NCBI RefSeq assembly: GCF_900764565.1
Contig: NZ_CAAFOM010000181.1
Coordinates: 1 to 12,685 of the forward strand
Direction of reading: 5' to 3'
Length of the DNA stretch: 12,685 nt
Source of the DNA: an uncultured Catenibacterium sp.
GTDB taxonomy: Bacteria > Bacillota_I > Bacilli_A > Erysipelotrichales > Coprobacillaceae
Below the pieces are notes generated by a model. It saw nothing but the letters and a program-made list of their open reading frames with translations, searched no databases and was not told the origin of the DNA. Below are positions 6,964-12,685 of the stretch, in pieces. A program made the translations under genes and the position numbers. Numbering within the stretch: the stretch's first letter is position 1; every line of letters starts with the position of its first letter.

Positions 6964-7398
6964 CTATAGTGTGTTGATAATTAAGATTGAGATTAATAGA
7001 CCGTAGATGGCAACACCTTCACCTAAGGCAACGAAGATCAATGATTTACCGAAGTTTTCAGCATTTTCAGAGAATGCACCAATTGCAGCAGGAGCAGCAG
7101 CAGCTACGGCAATACCAGCACCAAGAGCAGATAAACCAGTTGCAAGAGCAGCACCGATGAAACCAAGACCCTGAGCGATAGAACCAGTCATCTTGTCAGC
7201 ACCAGCAGCTAATACTGGGCTATTTGCATATGTAAGGAATAATACAAGTGCGATAGCACCAAAGAAACCACAAATATGAGTACCAAGACGCATTTTAGCG
7301 CTCTTAGCTGAAACTTTACCTTTGAATACATTTACTAGTGGTAAAGATAATAATACAACAATTAATGCAGGGATAATGAATGTTAAGATAGTAGTCAT
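6964..7398 (-). CDS. atpK: V-type ATPase subunit K (rotor ring proteolipid) with an extra N-terminal hairpin
   Basis: A 144-residue membrane protein with about four helices (near 3-22, 42-58, 77-107, 118-142). The last two form a classic c-type hairpin: a Gly/Ala-rich helix (IGAALATGLSALGAGIAVAA), then a helix with the ion-binding site ALGEGVAIYGLL, in which Glu127 is the only membrane carboxylate. The first two helices do not resemble a c hairpin and have no acidic residue, so this is not the 4-helix duplicated proteolipid of Enterococcus. They end in NSPVLAAGAD, which looks like a signal-peptidase cleavage region; removal of the first hairpin is possible (inference). No Ser/Thr follows Glu127 and no Gln is seen in the preceding c helix, which favours protons over sodium, but weakly. 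SD GGAGG lies 8 nt upstream. Confidence 0.93.
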   Translation of the reverse strand: MTTILTFIIPALIVVLLSLPLVNVFKGKVSAKSAKMRLGTHICGFFGAIALVLFLTYANSPVLAAGADKMTGSIAQGLGFIGAALATGLSALGAGIAVAAAAPAAIGAFSENAENFGKSLIFVALGEGVAIYGLLISILIINTL

Positions 7399-7412
7399 TT
7401 TTTCTTCCTCCG

Positions 7413-9311
7413 TTATTCTAAACTTTCTTTCATAGATACAAATGGTTTACCATTGCCTTCATAGTAACGACTGAATAATTCATAGAATTCAAGACGTAAT
7501 ACCTGGATACCGACAATTAATCCTTCTAGACACATTACAAATGCGTTACCAATAACTAGAACGATGAAATAACCGAATCCACCAACCATTTCAGCTAATG
7601 TGTAAACAACTAGCATCATACCAGCGTGTGATAAGACGAAACCGCCGACACGTAGGAATGACATAGTGTTGGCAACAAATGTCAACAGAACTTCAATCAT
7701 TTCGAAGAATGATTCAGTAAAGAAGTTACCAAATCCATGTGGGAACATCTTCTTACCTTCAAGTTTGTAAGTTAAAGGTTCTTTTAAGAAGATCATTACA
7801 AGTGGGGCAACAATAAGGATTGTTACATAAACACCCATAGGAATGTTTAAGCCAAGGCCAAGTAACATATTCATTGCAAGTACTAATACAGCAACATAGA
7901 ATACTAAACCAGCGACACCATTTTGTGAGAATAATAATTCTCCCCAATGTTTCTTCTTTAAGTTCAAATAGATATTGAATAGGATTGAGATGATGATTAA
8001 ACATACACCTACACCAATTGCAACACCTAATAGCGTCATAGTATTTTCAGATGCCATTGGTGCAAAGAATGGAACAAGGATTTCTTCTGATCCAAATACT
8101 GAACCAAAGATTACACCGAATATTGCAGATGAAATACCAATACGCATACCTACTTCACCAAGCTTCATGCCTTTTAATTTATAAGCAAGGAAACCAATAA
8201 TTGAAAGCAGGATACCTTGACCAACATCGGCGAACATCATACCAAATAAGAATGTATATGTTACGGCAACAAAGTTTGTTGGGTCAAAGTCTGTATAAGA
8301 TGGAACACCATACATTTCAACGAACATCTTGAATGGTCTTGAGAACCAGTTGTTCTTGAGTTTTGTAGGTGGATAAAGTCTTGAATCTCCCATTGCTGGT
8401 TTGATTTCAACATGCACCTTGTCCATCTGTTCAAGTTCTTCTTTTAAAGACTGTGCATAATGTTTATCACAGAAACCATAGATAGCAGCATTGTTTCCAA
8501 ATACTACGACATATCTCTGTGCTTCACTTGTCTTATTAAGTTCCTGACATGAAGCATAAATGACTGATAAATCTTTTTCTTTCTTACTAAATAGATCTTT
8601 TAATTTATCATCACATTTCTTGATAGAGGCTTCTGCAGTTGCATTTTCTTCTTCAATGATTTCTAATGATTCACCTGGTGTTCCATGAAGGAATTCAGGA
8701 ATATGAATACGTTCAAAGAATAATGAAGAGAAAATGTTATCTATTTCAGGTGCATTAGAAGGTGATGTTATATAGAAACAATAACATGTCTTTGCATCCT
8801 GATAGATTGATTTAAATAAGAATTCCTGTGAATCATAATAAGATAACTTATCAAGATTCATTGTAGGTAACTTACCAAATCTAACCTGGATATATTCACT
8901 TGAGAAAAGATCATCGAAGTCCATATCGAGATCCTTCATATATTTCAAGTACTTCTTGGCCTGATTGTTTTCATCAATCATAACCTGTAATTCATTTTTA
9001 ACACGTGAGATTCTGTTTGCTTCATCAAGGCATTCGCAGAAATAATCATCTGCTTCTACAATATTGATGATCTGAGGCTTTTCTGATGTATTGATATGAA
9101 TACCATACTTTTCAGCTGCTTCATCCATACGTCCTAATAAATCAGCATAAGGATTATCCTTATTCATGACTTTTAGACCTCTGACTGAATCCACAAACTT
9201 TGATGCTGGCTCTGGATGAAATTCTTCTGAATCAACAAGTTTAGATAATACTTCATCACTCATTGTTTCAGGGAATTCTATCTCAACGAGCTGCAGTTTT
9301 GAGATAGCCAT
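7413..9311 (-). CDS. atpI: V-type ATPase subunit I, full-length copy (membrane stator)
   Basis: A 632-residue protein, normal for bacterial subunit I (about 620-670). The N-terminal cytoplasmic half (about 1-330) has two globular lobes linked by long coiled-coil segments (about 90-125 and 215-260) and anchors the peripheral stalks. The C-terminal half has about eight membrane helices, starting near 347 with TFLFGMMFADVGQG. The two conserved arginines of the ion path are present: Arg554 in SFLRVGGFVLSHAG and Arg606 in GIQVLRLEFYELF. These lie on the two long tilted helices that face the K ring, so this copy should be competent for ion transport. The ATG at 9311 has GGAGG 5 nt upstream. It lies 13 nt after the truncated paralogue. 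Confidence 0.96.
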   Translation of the reverse strand: MAISKLQLVEIEFPETMSDEVLSKLVDSEEFHPEPASKFVDSVRGLKVMNKDNPYADLLGRMDEAAEKYGIHINTSEKPQIINIVEADDYFCECLDEANRISRVKNELQVMIDENNQAKKYLKYMKDLDMDFDDLFSSEYIQVRFGKLPTMNLDKLSYYDSQEFLFKSIYQDAKTCYCFYITSPSNAPEIDNIFSSLFFERIHIPEFLHGTPGESLEIIEEENATAEASIKKCDDKLKDLFSKKEKDLSVIYASCQELNKTSEAQRYVVVFGNNAAIYGFCDKHYAQSLKEELEQMDKVHVEIKPAMGDSRLYPPTKLKNNWFSRPFKMFVEMYGVPSYTDFDPTNFVAVTYTFLFGMMFADVGQGILLSIIGFLAYKLKGMKLGEVGMRIGISSAIFGVIFGSVFGSEEILVPFFAPMASENTMTLLGVAIGVGVCLIIISILFNIYLNLKKKHWGELLFSQNGVAGLVFYVAVLVLAMNMLLGLGLNIPMGVYVTILIVAPLVMIFLKEPLTYKLEGKKMFPHGFGNFFTESFFEMIEVLLTFVANTMSFLRVGGFVLSHAGMMLVVYTLAEMVGGFGYFIVLVIGNAFVMCLEGLIVGIQVLRLEFYELFSRYYEGNGKPFVSMKESLE

Positions 9312-9324
9312 AGTATCCTCCCTT

Positions 9325-10851
9325 CTATTGTTTCTTATCGAGCGCTTTCTTAATGAAGTTCAATACAATGCCTAATACAAGTACAACAACTAATGGTAAA
9401 TAAGAGACATGCCAAGTTGTATCAACAGCAATCGCTACATAAGCAGCAACTGCAAGTCCCATGACGATGCCAACGACACCCTTGATAGAGAATACCTTAT
9501 TAATCATTGATTGTTCGTTATAGATAGCTTTTACTTTACCAATGCAGAACTGTCCTACAACAAGTAAGAGAATCGCATTAATGAAGCGCTGATAACTAAA
9601 TGCATCTGCAACAGGGATTACTGATGGATAAAGATGAATGCAGTAGAAAGCATCACCATAAATTAAACCACCAACAAAAGATGCAATACCAAGAATAGTA
9701 ATCATCTTTCCTGATTCTTTCTTTCTCATAAGTAATCCAAGTAACACAAGCACAACACCTAAACCAATATCACCTAGCATTAGTGCAAATACTAAGATAA
9801 ATAGTACTGCAGTGGCTAAAGTTGTATCCACATGATCACTCTGTTTCACTTTAGAGATGACTTCAAATGGTTTAGCCCATGGATAGTTATTAGTTAATGT
9901 TGGTGCAATGATCTGCTGATCATCATAAATATGTGCAGGCAAGTCCTGGTATTCTACGTTGTACTTTTCAAAAGCCTTCTTAATATCTTTAGCGACTCTT
10001 ACAGGTACAAATCCATAGATAGCATATTTAGATTGATAATCAACAACAAATACTTTGAATTCTTCAATTCTAGCAGCAAGAGTTAAATCTGCAAACATCT
10101 TTAATAATTCTTCTTTATGTGCCTCTCTAATACCTTCTAAACGGCTATCTGCTTTACGAATTGAAGCATTCATACTTTCAATTTCTTCAAGTAATTCCTT
10201 CTTTGCGTCTTCCATTTTACCATGGACGAAATCAGGAATTTCAATTTCTTCAAAGCCAACTGACTGGAAGATGTTATCTACCTTTAAAATAGCAGACTTA
10301 GTTGTCATATAGAGACAATAAATACCTTTCGCATCTTCACCAAGTTCTAAGAACATGATTGCCTGTCCTTTATAATAGTCAAGCTTGTCTTTGTTTCTTC
10401 TAGGAATACGGCCAATTCTTGCTTCCATGTATTCACATTCTTTGACCTCATCCATATTTAATTCTGTATTAGAAAGACCATTGAGGATTTCATAAGCATC
10501 CTGGTTCTGTCCACGTTCAGTCACGAACTCATTCTTAATATCAAGATAGTGCTTAACTTCACTCTGAACATCATCTAATGCCTTACGATAATCTTCTTTT
10601 GCGAAATGAATAGATCCTTCTTTTACACCTGATGTATTAAGCTTAATGTTTTCAGCAAGCTCTGTTAATTCATCAAGCATGTTCTTATAATCCTCATCAG
10701 GTGTCATTGTAAATACATCTTTGACGTTATTTACAATCTTAGTTGCTGGCTGAGGATAAAAATACTTTGTTTCTTTTAACTGACATAGAACCTCTTTTAA
10801 GTATTTCTTATCAAAGGTCATGTCCAGCAATTCCATTTCTTCTATTGCCAT
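9325..10851 (-). CDS. Second, C-terminally truncated subunit I paralogue
   Basis: A 508-residue paralogue of the next gene. Both begin MAI and share the pattern FxPxPAxKxV near residues 31-40, the ...NTS... near 72-75 and AIYGF near 277-281. The cytoplasmic half is complete, with coiled coils near 85-115 and 215-250. The membrane half begins with LFILVFALMLGDIGLG (about 350-365) and has about six helices, then ends at KKALDKKQ, equivalent to about residue 510 of the longer copy. The two final helices with both essential arginines are absent. No remnant of them follows: the stop is followed at once by the SD of the next gene, so the loss is clean. By itself it should not conduct ions. A structural or regulatory stator role is an inference. 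The ATG at 10851 has AGGGGG upstream, and codon use matches its neighbours. Confidence 0.9.
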   Translation of the reverse strand: MAIEEMELLDMTFDKKYLKEVLCQLKETKYFYPQPATKIVNNVKDVFTMTPDEDYKNMLDELTELAENIKLNTSGVKEGSIHFAKEDYRKALDDVQSEVKHYLDIKNEFVTERGQNQDAYEILNGLSNTELNMDEVKECEYMEARIGRIPRRNKDKLDYYKGQAIMFLELGEDAKGIYCLYMTTKSAILKVDNIFQSVGFEEIEIPDFVHGKMEDAKKELLEEIESMNASIRKADSRLEGIREAHKEELLKMFADLTLAARIEEFKVFVVDYQSKYAIYGFVPVRVAKDIKKAFEKYNVEYQDLPAHIYDDQQIIAPTLTNNYPWAKPFEVISKVKQSDHVDTTLATAVLFILVFALMLGDIGLGVVLVLLGLLMRKKESGKMITILGIASFVGGLIYGDAFYCIHLYPSVIPVADAFSYQRFINAILLLVVGQFCIGKVKAIYNEQSMINKVFSIKGVVGIVMGLAVAAYVAIAVDTTWHVSYLPLVVVLVLGIVLNFIKKALDKKQ

Positions 10852-10861
10852 GTTATTCCCC

Positions 10862-11896
10862 CTAGTAGATAAGCAGCTGGGCTATTTTTTCAGCCTCTTC
10901 ACCATATCTTAAACCTTCAATGATATGTTTTAGATTTTCAACTTCGTTTTCGAATACAATGAGATATGTCATGTAAACCATGGCAGCATCTGTAGTAAAT
11001 CTCATATATCTCTTAGCGAGATTATATTTGATCTTATCTGTATAGTATTCGATATAAACGAATTCCTGATCATCCACATATAACTTATAAGGTGATGAAG
11101 CAAGCTTCTTTAAGAACTCCTCTGCATCTTTTGTTTCAATCAATTCCATCATTACTGACTGTGGAATACGTGAGTAATCCAAGATCAGCTGTTTCTTGAT
11201 TTGTTCAGGCTTAGAATTAAAGAATCGTTTAAATCTATAGATCTTCGTAATATTCTCTAGCTCAATCTGAGTATAGATCATAGTAAGTAGATCCTTCTGT
11301 TTTTTACCTTTAAAAGTAGATTTCACTGTTTCAACGAATAACTTATAGTAAGCACGTTTGAAATCAAGTTCCATCATGTTTGTATCGATTTTCTCATCAT
11401 CTACAGGCATATATTTCTGTAATATATGGTAGTAACGTGTTTTCTCCATATATCTTAATAATGATGGATAGTCCTCAATACTTAATAAGCCATAAAGATC
11501 AAACGTTGAATAACGAGGTAGGTATGAAGGTATATCTAATTCGGAATTCAATGTTTCATCACTATTGAATAAACGTACTTTACTCAATAGCACAGCTATT
11601 TCACGTCTAATAATACCTAGCTGATAAAACTTCTGGTCACCCTTAGGTGCATAATGAATCAATCTTATAGCACGTAAGAATTCCTCTTCATCAAGAAGTG
11701 ATTCAAGCTGTCCTCTATGAATGTTTGTTTCTTTCAAACCTTCAAGAATAGGACCATACGCTGTTTCACTCTTTAAGTAACTGACAACATCATTGACAGT
11801 TCTTTTCTTTAAAAGTTCATCATAGCATTCAGGAGTGAGATGTTTACCATACATAGATCTTGCCTTTGCAAGAACTGCATTAGATGAAAAACTCAT
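10862..11896 (-). CDS. atpC: V-type ATPase subunit C (socket between shaft and K ring)
   Basis: A 344-residue, helix-rich soluble protein of the V-ATPase AC39/subunit C family (typically 320-355). It is the funnel-shaped homologue of eukaryotic subunit d that seats the D-F shaft on the rotor ring. Family features include the start NAVLAKARSMYGKHLT, repeated Tyr/Arg-rich three-helix bundles, QIELENITKIYRFKRFF (about 211-227) and the closing FENEVENLKHIIEGLRYG (about 315-332). It stands before the I genes, unlike the common I-K-E-C-F order. SD GAGGTG lies 5 nt before the ATG at 11896, and the gap to the preceding G/H gene is 10 nt. Confidence 0.93.
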   Translation of the reverse strand: MSFSSNAVLAKARSMYGKHLTPECYDELLKKRTVNDVVSYLKSETAYGPILEGLKETNIHRGQLESLLDEEEFLRAIRLIHYAPKGDQKFYQLGIIRREIAVLLSKVRLFNSDETLNSELDIPSYLPRYSTFDLYGLLSIEDYPSLLRYMEKTRYYHILQKYMPVDDEKIDTNMMELDFKRAYYKLFVETVKSTFKGKKQKDLLTMIYTQIELENITKIYRFKRFFNSKPEQIKKQLILDYSRIPQSVMMELIETKDAEEFLKKLASSPYKLYVDDQEFVYIEYYTDKIKYNLAKRYMRFTTDAAMVYMTYLIVFENEVENLKHIIEGLRYGEEAEKIAQLLIY

Positions 11897-11906
11897 AATC
11901 TCACCT

Positions 11907-12218
11907 CTAAATCTCTTTACATCTGTCTACGATAGATGCAACCCACTCCTCCTTGTGGGCTTCATAAAGGCTGGTGATTTTCTCAACAGAAGAATTGTAA
12001 TCCTCTTCATTCTTCTTCTTTGTTGCGTCAATTCTTTCCTGTAACTCTTTCTTCTTCGCATCAAGTGTGACCTGATACTCCTTAACGAAAGAATCGTAGA
12101 TTTCCTTCTTCTTACTGTTCATATCTGCAGTTGTATCCTGTCTCTTCTTTTTGGCATCTTTTACAGCCTGAGCACATCTGTGGTCTACAGCTATGATATC
12201 AAGAATCATTTTATCCAA
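11907..12218 (-). CDS. V-type ATPase peripheral-stalk subunit G/H
   Basis: A 103-residue, Lys/Glu/Asp-rich protein predicted to be one long coiled coil from about residue 10 to 95, with no membrane segment. Size, composition and position at the head of the operon fit the subunit that pairs with E in the peripheral stalk (named G or H in bacteria, NtpF in Enterococcus). Such coiled coils carry little family-specific sequence, so the identity leans on context. The start is TTG at 12218, with GGAGG exactly 8 nt upstream. The next in-frame ATG (12209) is 17 nt away, and a nearer ATG is out of frame and stops after four codons. As first gene, its SD closes a leader of about 150 nt. Confidence 0.82.
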   Translation of the reverse strand: MDKMILDIIAVDHRCAQAVKDAKKKRQDTTADMNSKKKEIYDSFVKEYQVTLDAKKKELQERIDATKKKNEEDYNSSVEKITSLYEAHKEEWVASIVDRCKEI

Positions 12219-12226
12219 TCCACATA

Positions 12227-12231
12227 CCTCC
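12227..12231 (-). promoter_or_regulatory. Ribosome binding site for the TTG start of the first operon gene
   Basis: The minus strand reads AAGGAGGT around 12233-12226, with GGAGG 8 nt before TTG at 12218. This ideal spacing decides for the TTG. Confidence 0.8.
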
Positions 12232-12246
12232 TTCTCTTTGATTCTA

Positions 12247-12262
12247 TAGGATAATACTCCTA
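12247..12262. repeat. Short hairpin in the operon leader
   Basis: TAGGA and TCCTA arms around a 6-nt centre, 15 nt upstream of the operon's first SD. The 5-bp stem is weak and could occur by chance. Confidence 0.25.
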
Positions 12263-12315
12263 ATGATTTTAAAATTCAACCAAAAACACTTCATCGTGAT
12301 AAAAAACCGTCATCT

Positions 12316-12346
12316 ATATCAAACAGACATATTCAGACATATCAAA
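12316..12346. repeat. Nested direct repeats in the operon leader
   Basis: Two adjacent 10-bp units, CAGACATATT (12324-12333) and CAGACATATC (12334-12343), match at 9 of 10 positions. They are bracketed by two copies of ATATCAAA (12316-12323 and 12339-12346). The 10-bp period puts both copies on the same face of the helix, as in some activator or repressor sites. They lie about 20-50 nt downstream of the predicted transcript start. An overlapping ACATAT/ATATGT hairpin (12337-12355) is also present. Confidence 0.55.
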
Positions 12347-12373
12347 TGTATATGTATCTTGGTTGATACGTTC

Positions 12374-12379
12374 ATTATA
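12374..12379 (-). promoter_or_regulatory. Candidate -10 box of the V-type ATPase operon
   Basis: A perfect TATAAT on the minus strand with no acceptable -35 at spacers of 15-19 nt; TTTACA at 12396-12391 is only 11 nt away. If used, transcription starts near 12367, giving a leader of about 149 nt. The missing -35 suggests dependence on an activator or a different true promoter further upstream. Confidence 0.4.
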
Positions 12380-12382
12380 CTC

Positions 12383-12529
12383 TTAATTCATGTAAAGCGT
12401 ATACACAAATTTTGTGAAATAACGAACATAATGAATTGCTTTTTTAGGAAATGGGCAATATGACCATAAGTCATTTATTTCATGCCTATTTTCTGCATTA
12501 TTTATACACCTATCATATGAATGCAACAA
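12383..12529 (-). CDS. Doubtful 48-codon ORF behind an orphan strong SD
   Basis: AAAGGAGGT (12547-12539) is an almost full anti-SD match with no evident gene after it. The longest frame that could use it starts at TTG 12529, 11 nt after GGAGG, and runs 48 codons to a stop at 12383. The product is rich in Tyr, Asn, His and Lys, as expected of untranslated AT-rich DNA, and matches no family I know. A TTG at 12536 with 4-nt spacing would give only a 7-residue peptide. It could be a leader peptide or nothing. Confidence 0.2.
   Translation of the reverse strand: MLHSYDRCINNAENRHEINDLWSYCPFPKKAIHYVRYFTKFVYTLYMN
12404..12416. promoter_or_regulatory. Palindrome just upstream of the operon -10 box, possible operator
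   Basis: CACAAA and TTTGTG are perfect 6-bp inverted arms around one base. The centre lies about 30 nt upstream of the TATAAT box, so roughly 40 nt before the predicted start, a usual position for an activator site. Confidence 0.4.
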
Positions 12530-12538
12530 TAAACAAAT

Positions 12539-12547
12539 AACCTCCTT
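12539..12547 (-). promoter_or_regulatory. Orphan Shine-Dalgarno sequence
   Basis: The minus strand reads AAAGGAGGT, complementary to nearly the whole anti-SD. No good start codon lies 5-9 nt downstream. The remaining stretch 12548-12634 holds AT-rich DNA without a gene I can support. Confidence 0.45.
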
Positions 12548-12589
12548 TGTTTAATGTAAGCGTTTCACTTCATTTTGGTATGGCTTTTT

Positions 12590-12617
12590 TTGTCTATTTT
12601 TCTTATTCTTATATATA
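12590..12617 (+). promoter_or_regulatory. Possible divergent plus-strand promoter
   Basis: TTGTCT (12590-12595) and TATATA (12612-12617) are 16 nt apart. The predicted start near 12624 is about 11 nt before the ATG of the edge ORF. Both boxes are only approximate and lie in T-rich DNA. Confidence 0.3.
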
Positions 12618-12634
12618 GGTAGAGTCAAAAGTTT

Positions 12635-12685
12635 ATGAAAAACTTGATGAATGACAGATTTCAGGGCTCGATGAACGATGCGATA
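12635..12685 (+). CDS. Possible N-terminus of a divergent gene, cut by the window edge
   Basis: An open frame from ATG 12635 gives 17 codons (MKNLMNDRFQGSMNDAI) and runs off the window. Local base composition becomes less AT-rich here, as at a gene start, and a possible promoter lies upstream. An in-frame stop near 12620 prevents an earlier start. The SD is weak (GAG 10 nt upstream). The protein cannot be identified from this fragment, and the minus strand is also open here, so the call is tentative. Confidence 0.25.
   Translation, partial: MKNLMNDRFQGSMNDAI

Noticed and set aside
11835..12044. 69-codon plus-strand ORF across the C and G/H genes
   Set aside because: Antisense to two confident subunits and hydrophobic only because it reads charged coiled-coil codons backwards.
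2185..12218. F-type ATP synthase
   Set aside because: The A subunit bulge region, separate C, D, F and I subunits and the A/B signatures are all V/A-type; no F-type alpha, beta or gamma features are present.
12391..12405. CcpA cre-like site (TGTAAAGCGTATACA), with a similar one near 12554-12568
   Set aside because: Both have a spacing error of one base against the cre consensus, so carbon catabolite control is not supported.
12263..12463. 66-codon plus-strand ORF in the operon leader
   Set aside because: It has no SD, lies antisense across the promoter, repeats and palindrome, and its Ile/Lys/His/Cys-rich product looks like translated AT-rich noncoding DNA.
1..12685. Mobile elements, CRISPR arrays, tRNA or rRNA genes
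   Set aside because: No transposase, integrase, regularly spaced repeat array or tRNA/rRNA-like sequence was recognised on either strand.

Overview
The window is dominated by one long minus-strand operon for a bacterial V-type (A/V-type) ATPase. Low GC (mid-to-high 30s % by eye), strong GGAGG-type Shine-Dalgarno (SD) sites, frequent TTG starts and the protein sequences point to a low-GC Firmicute. The style suggests a gut-associated Erysipelotrichia/Coprobacillaceae-type organism, but that is an impression, not a database result. No RNA gene, CRISPR array, insertion sequence or phage gene was recognised.

Layout, in minus-strand transcription order from right to left. 12685-12219 is a promoter/leader region. 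It holds a TATAAT box, a palindrome, tandem 10-bp repeats, an orphan strong SD, and possibly the first 17 codons of a divergent plus-strand gene at the right edge. 12218-2185 is the ATPase operon in the order G/H, C, I-short, I-long, K, F, E, A, B, D. Gaps are 9-19 nt, B and D overlap by 8 nt, and a 10-bp hairpin with a T run ends the unit. 2160-1821 is a short gap that appears to hold a decayed 3' end of serC and the promoter of the next gene. 1820-1326 encodes a Panacea/SocA-domain (DUF4065) protein with its own promoter and terminator. 1213-68 encodes an MFS transporter, and a further hairpin lies at 1-27.

The operon supplies a full rotary machine. A and B form the hexameric ATPase head. 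D and F form the central shaft, and C is the socket joining the shaft to the rotor ring made of K. E and G/H form peripheral stalks, and I is the membrane stator carrying the ion half-channels. The most unusual point is that subunit I is encoded twice in tandem. The longer copy (632 aa) has both conserved arginines of the ion path. The shorter copy (508 aa) stops cleanly after about six membrane helices and lacks the whole C-terminal region that carries them. Subunit K is also atypical: a single glutamate-bearing c-type hairpin is preceded by an unrelated N-terminal hairpin that ends in a signal-peptidase-like sequence.

The Panacea and MFS genes look like separate transcription units with no visible link to the ATPase. 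For both, the longest open frame overstates the N-terminus: a promoter element lies inside the extension and a better SD precedes a later ATG.
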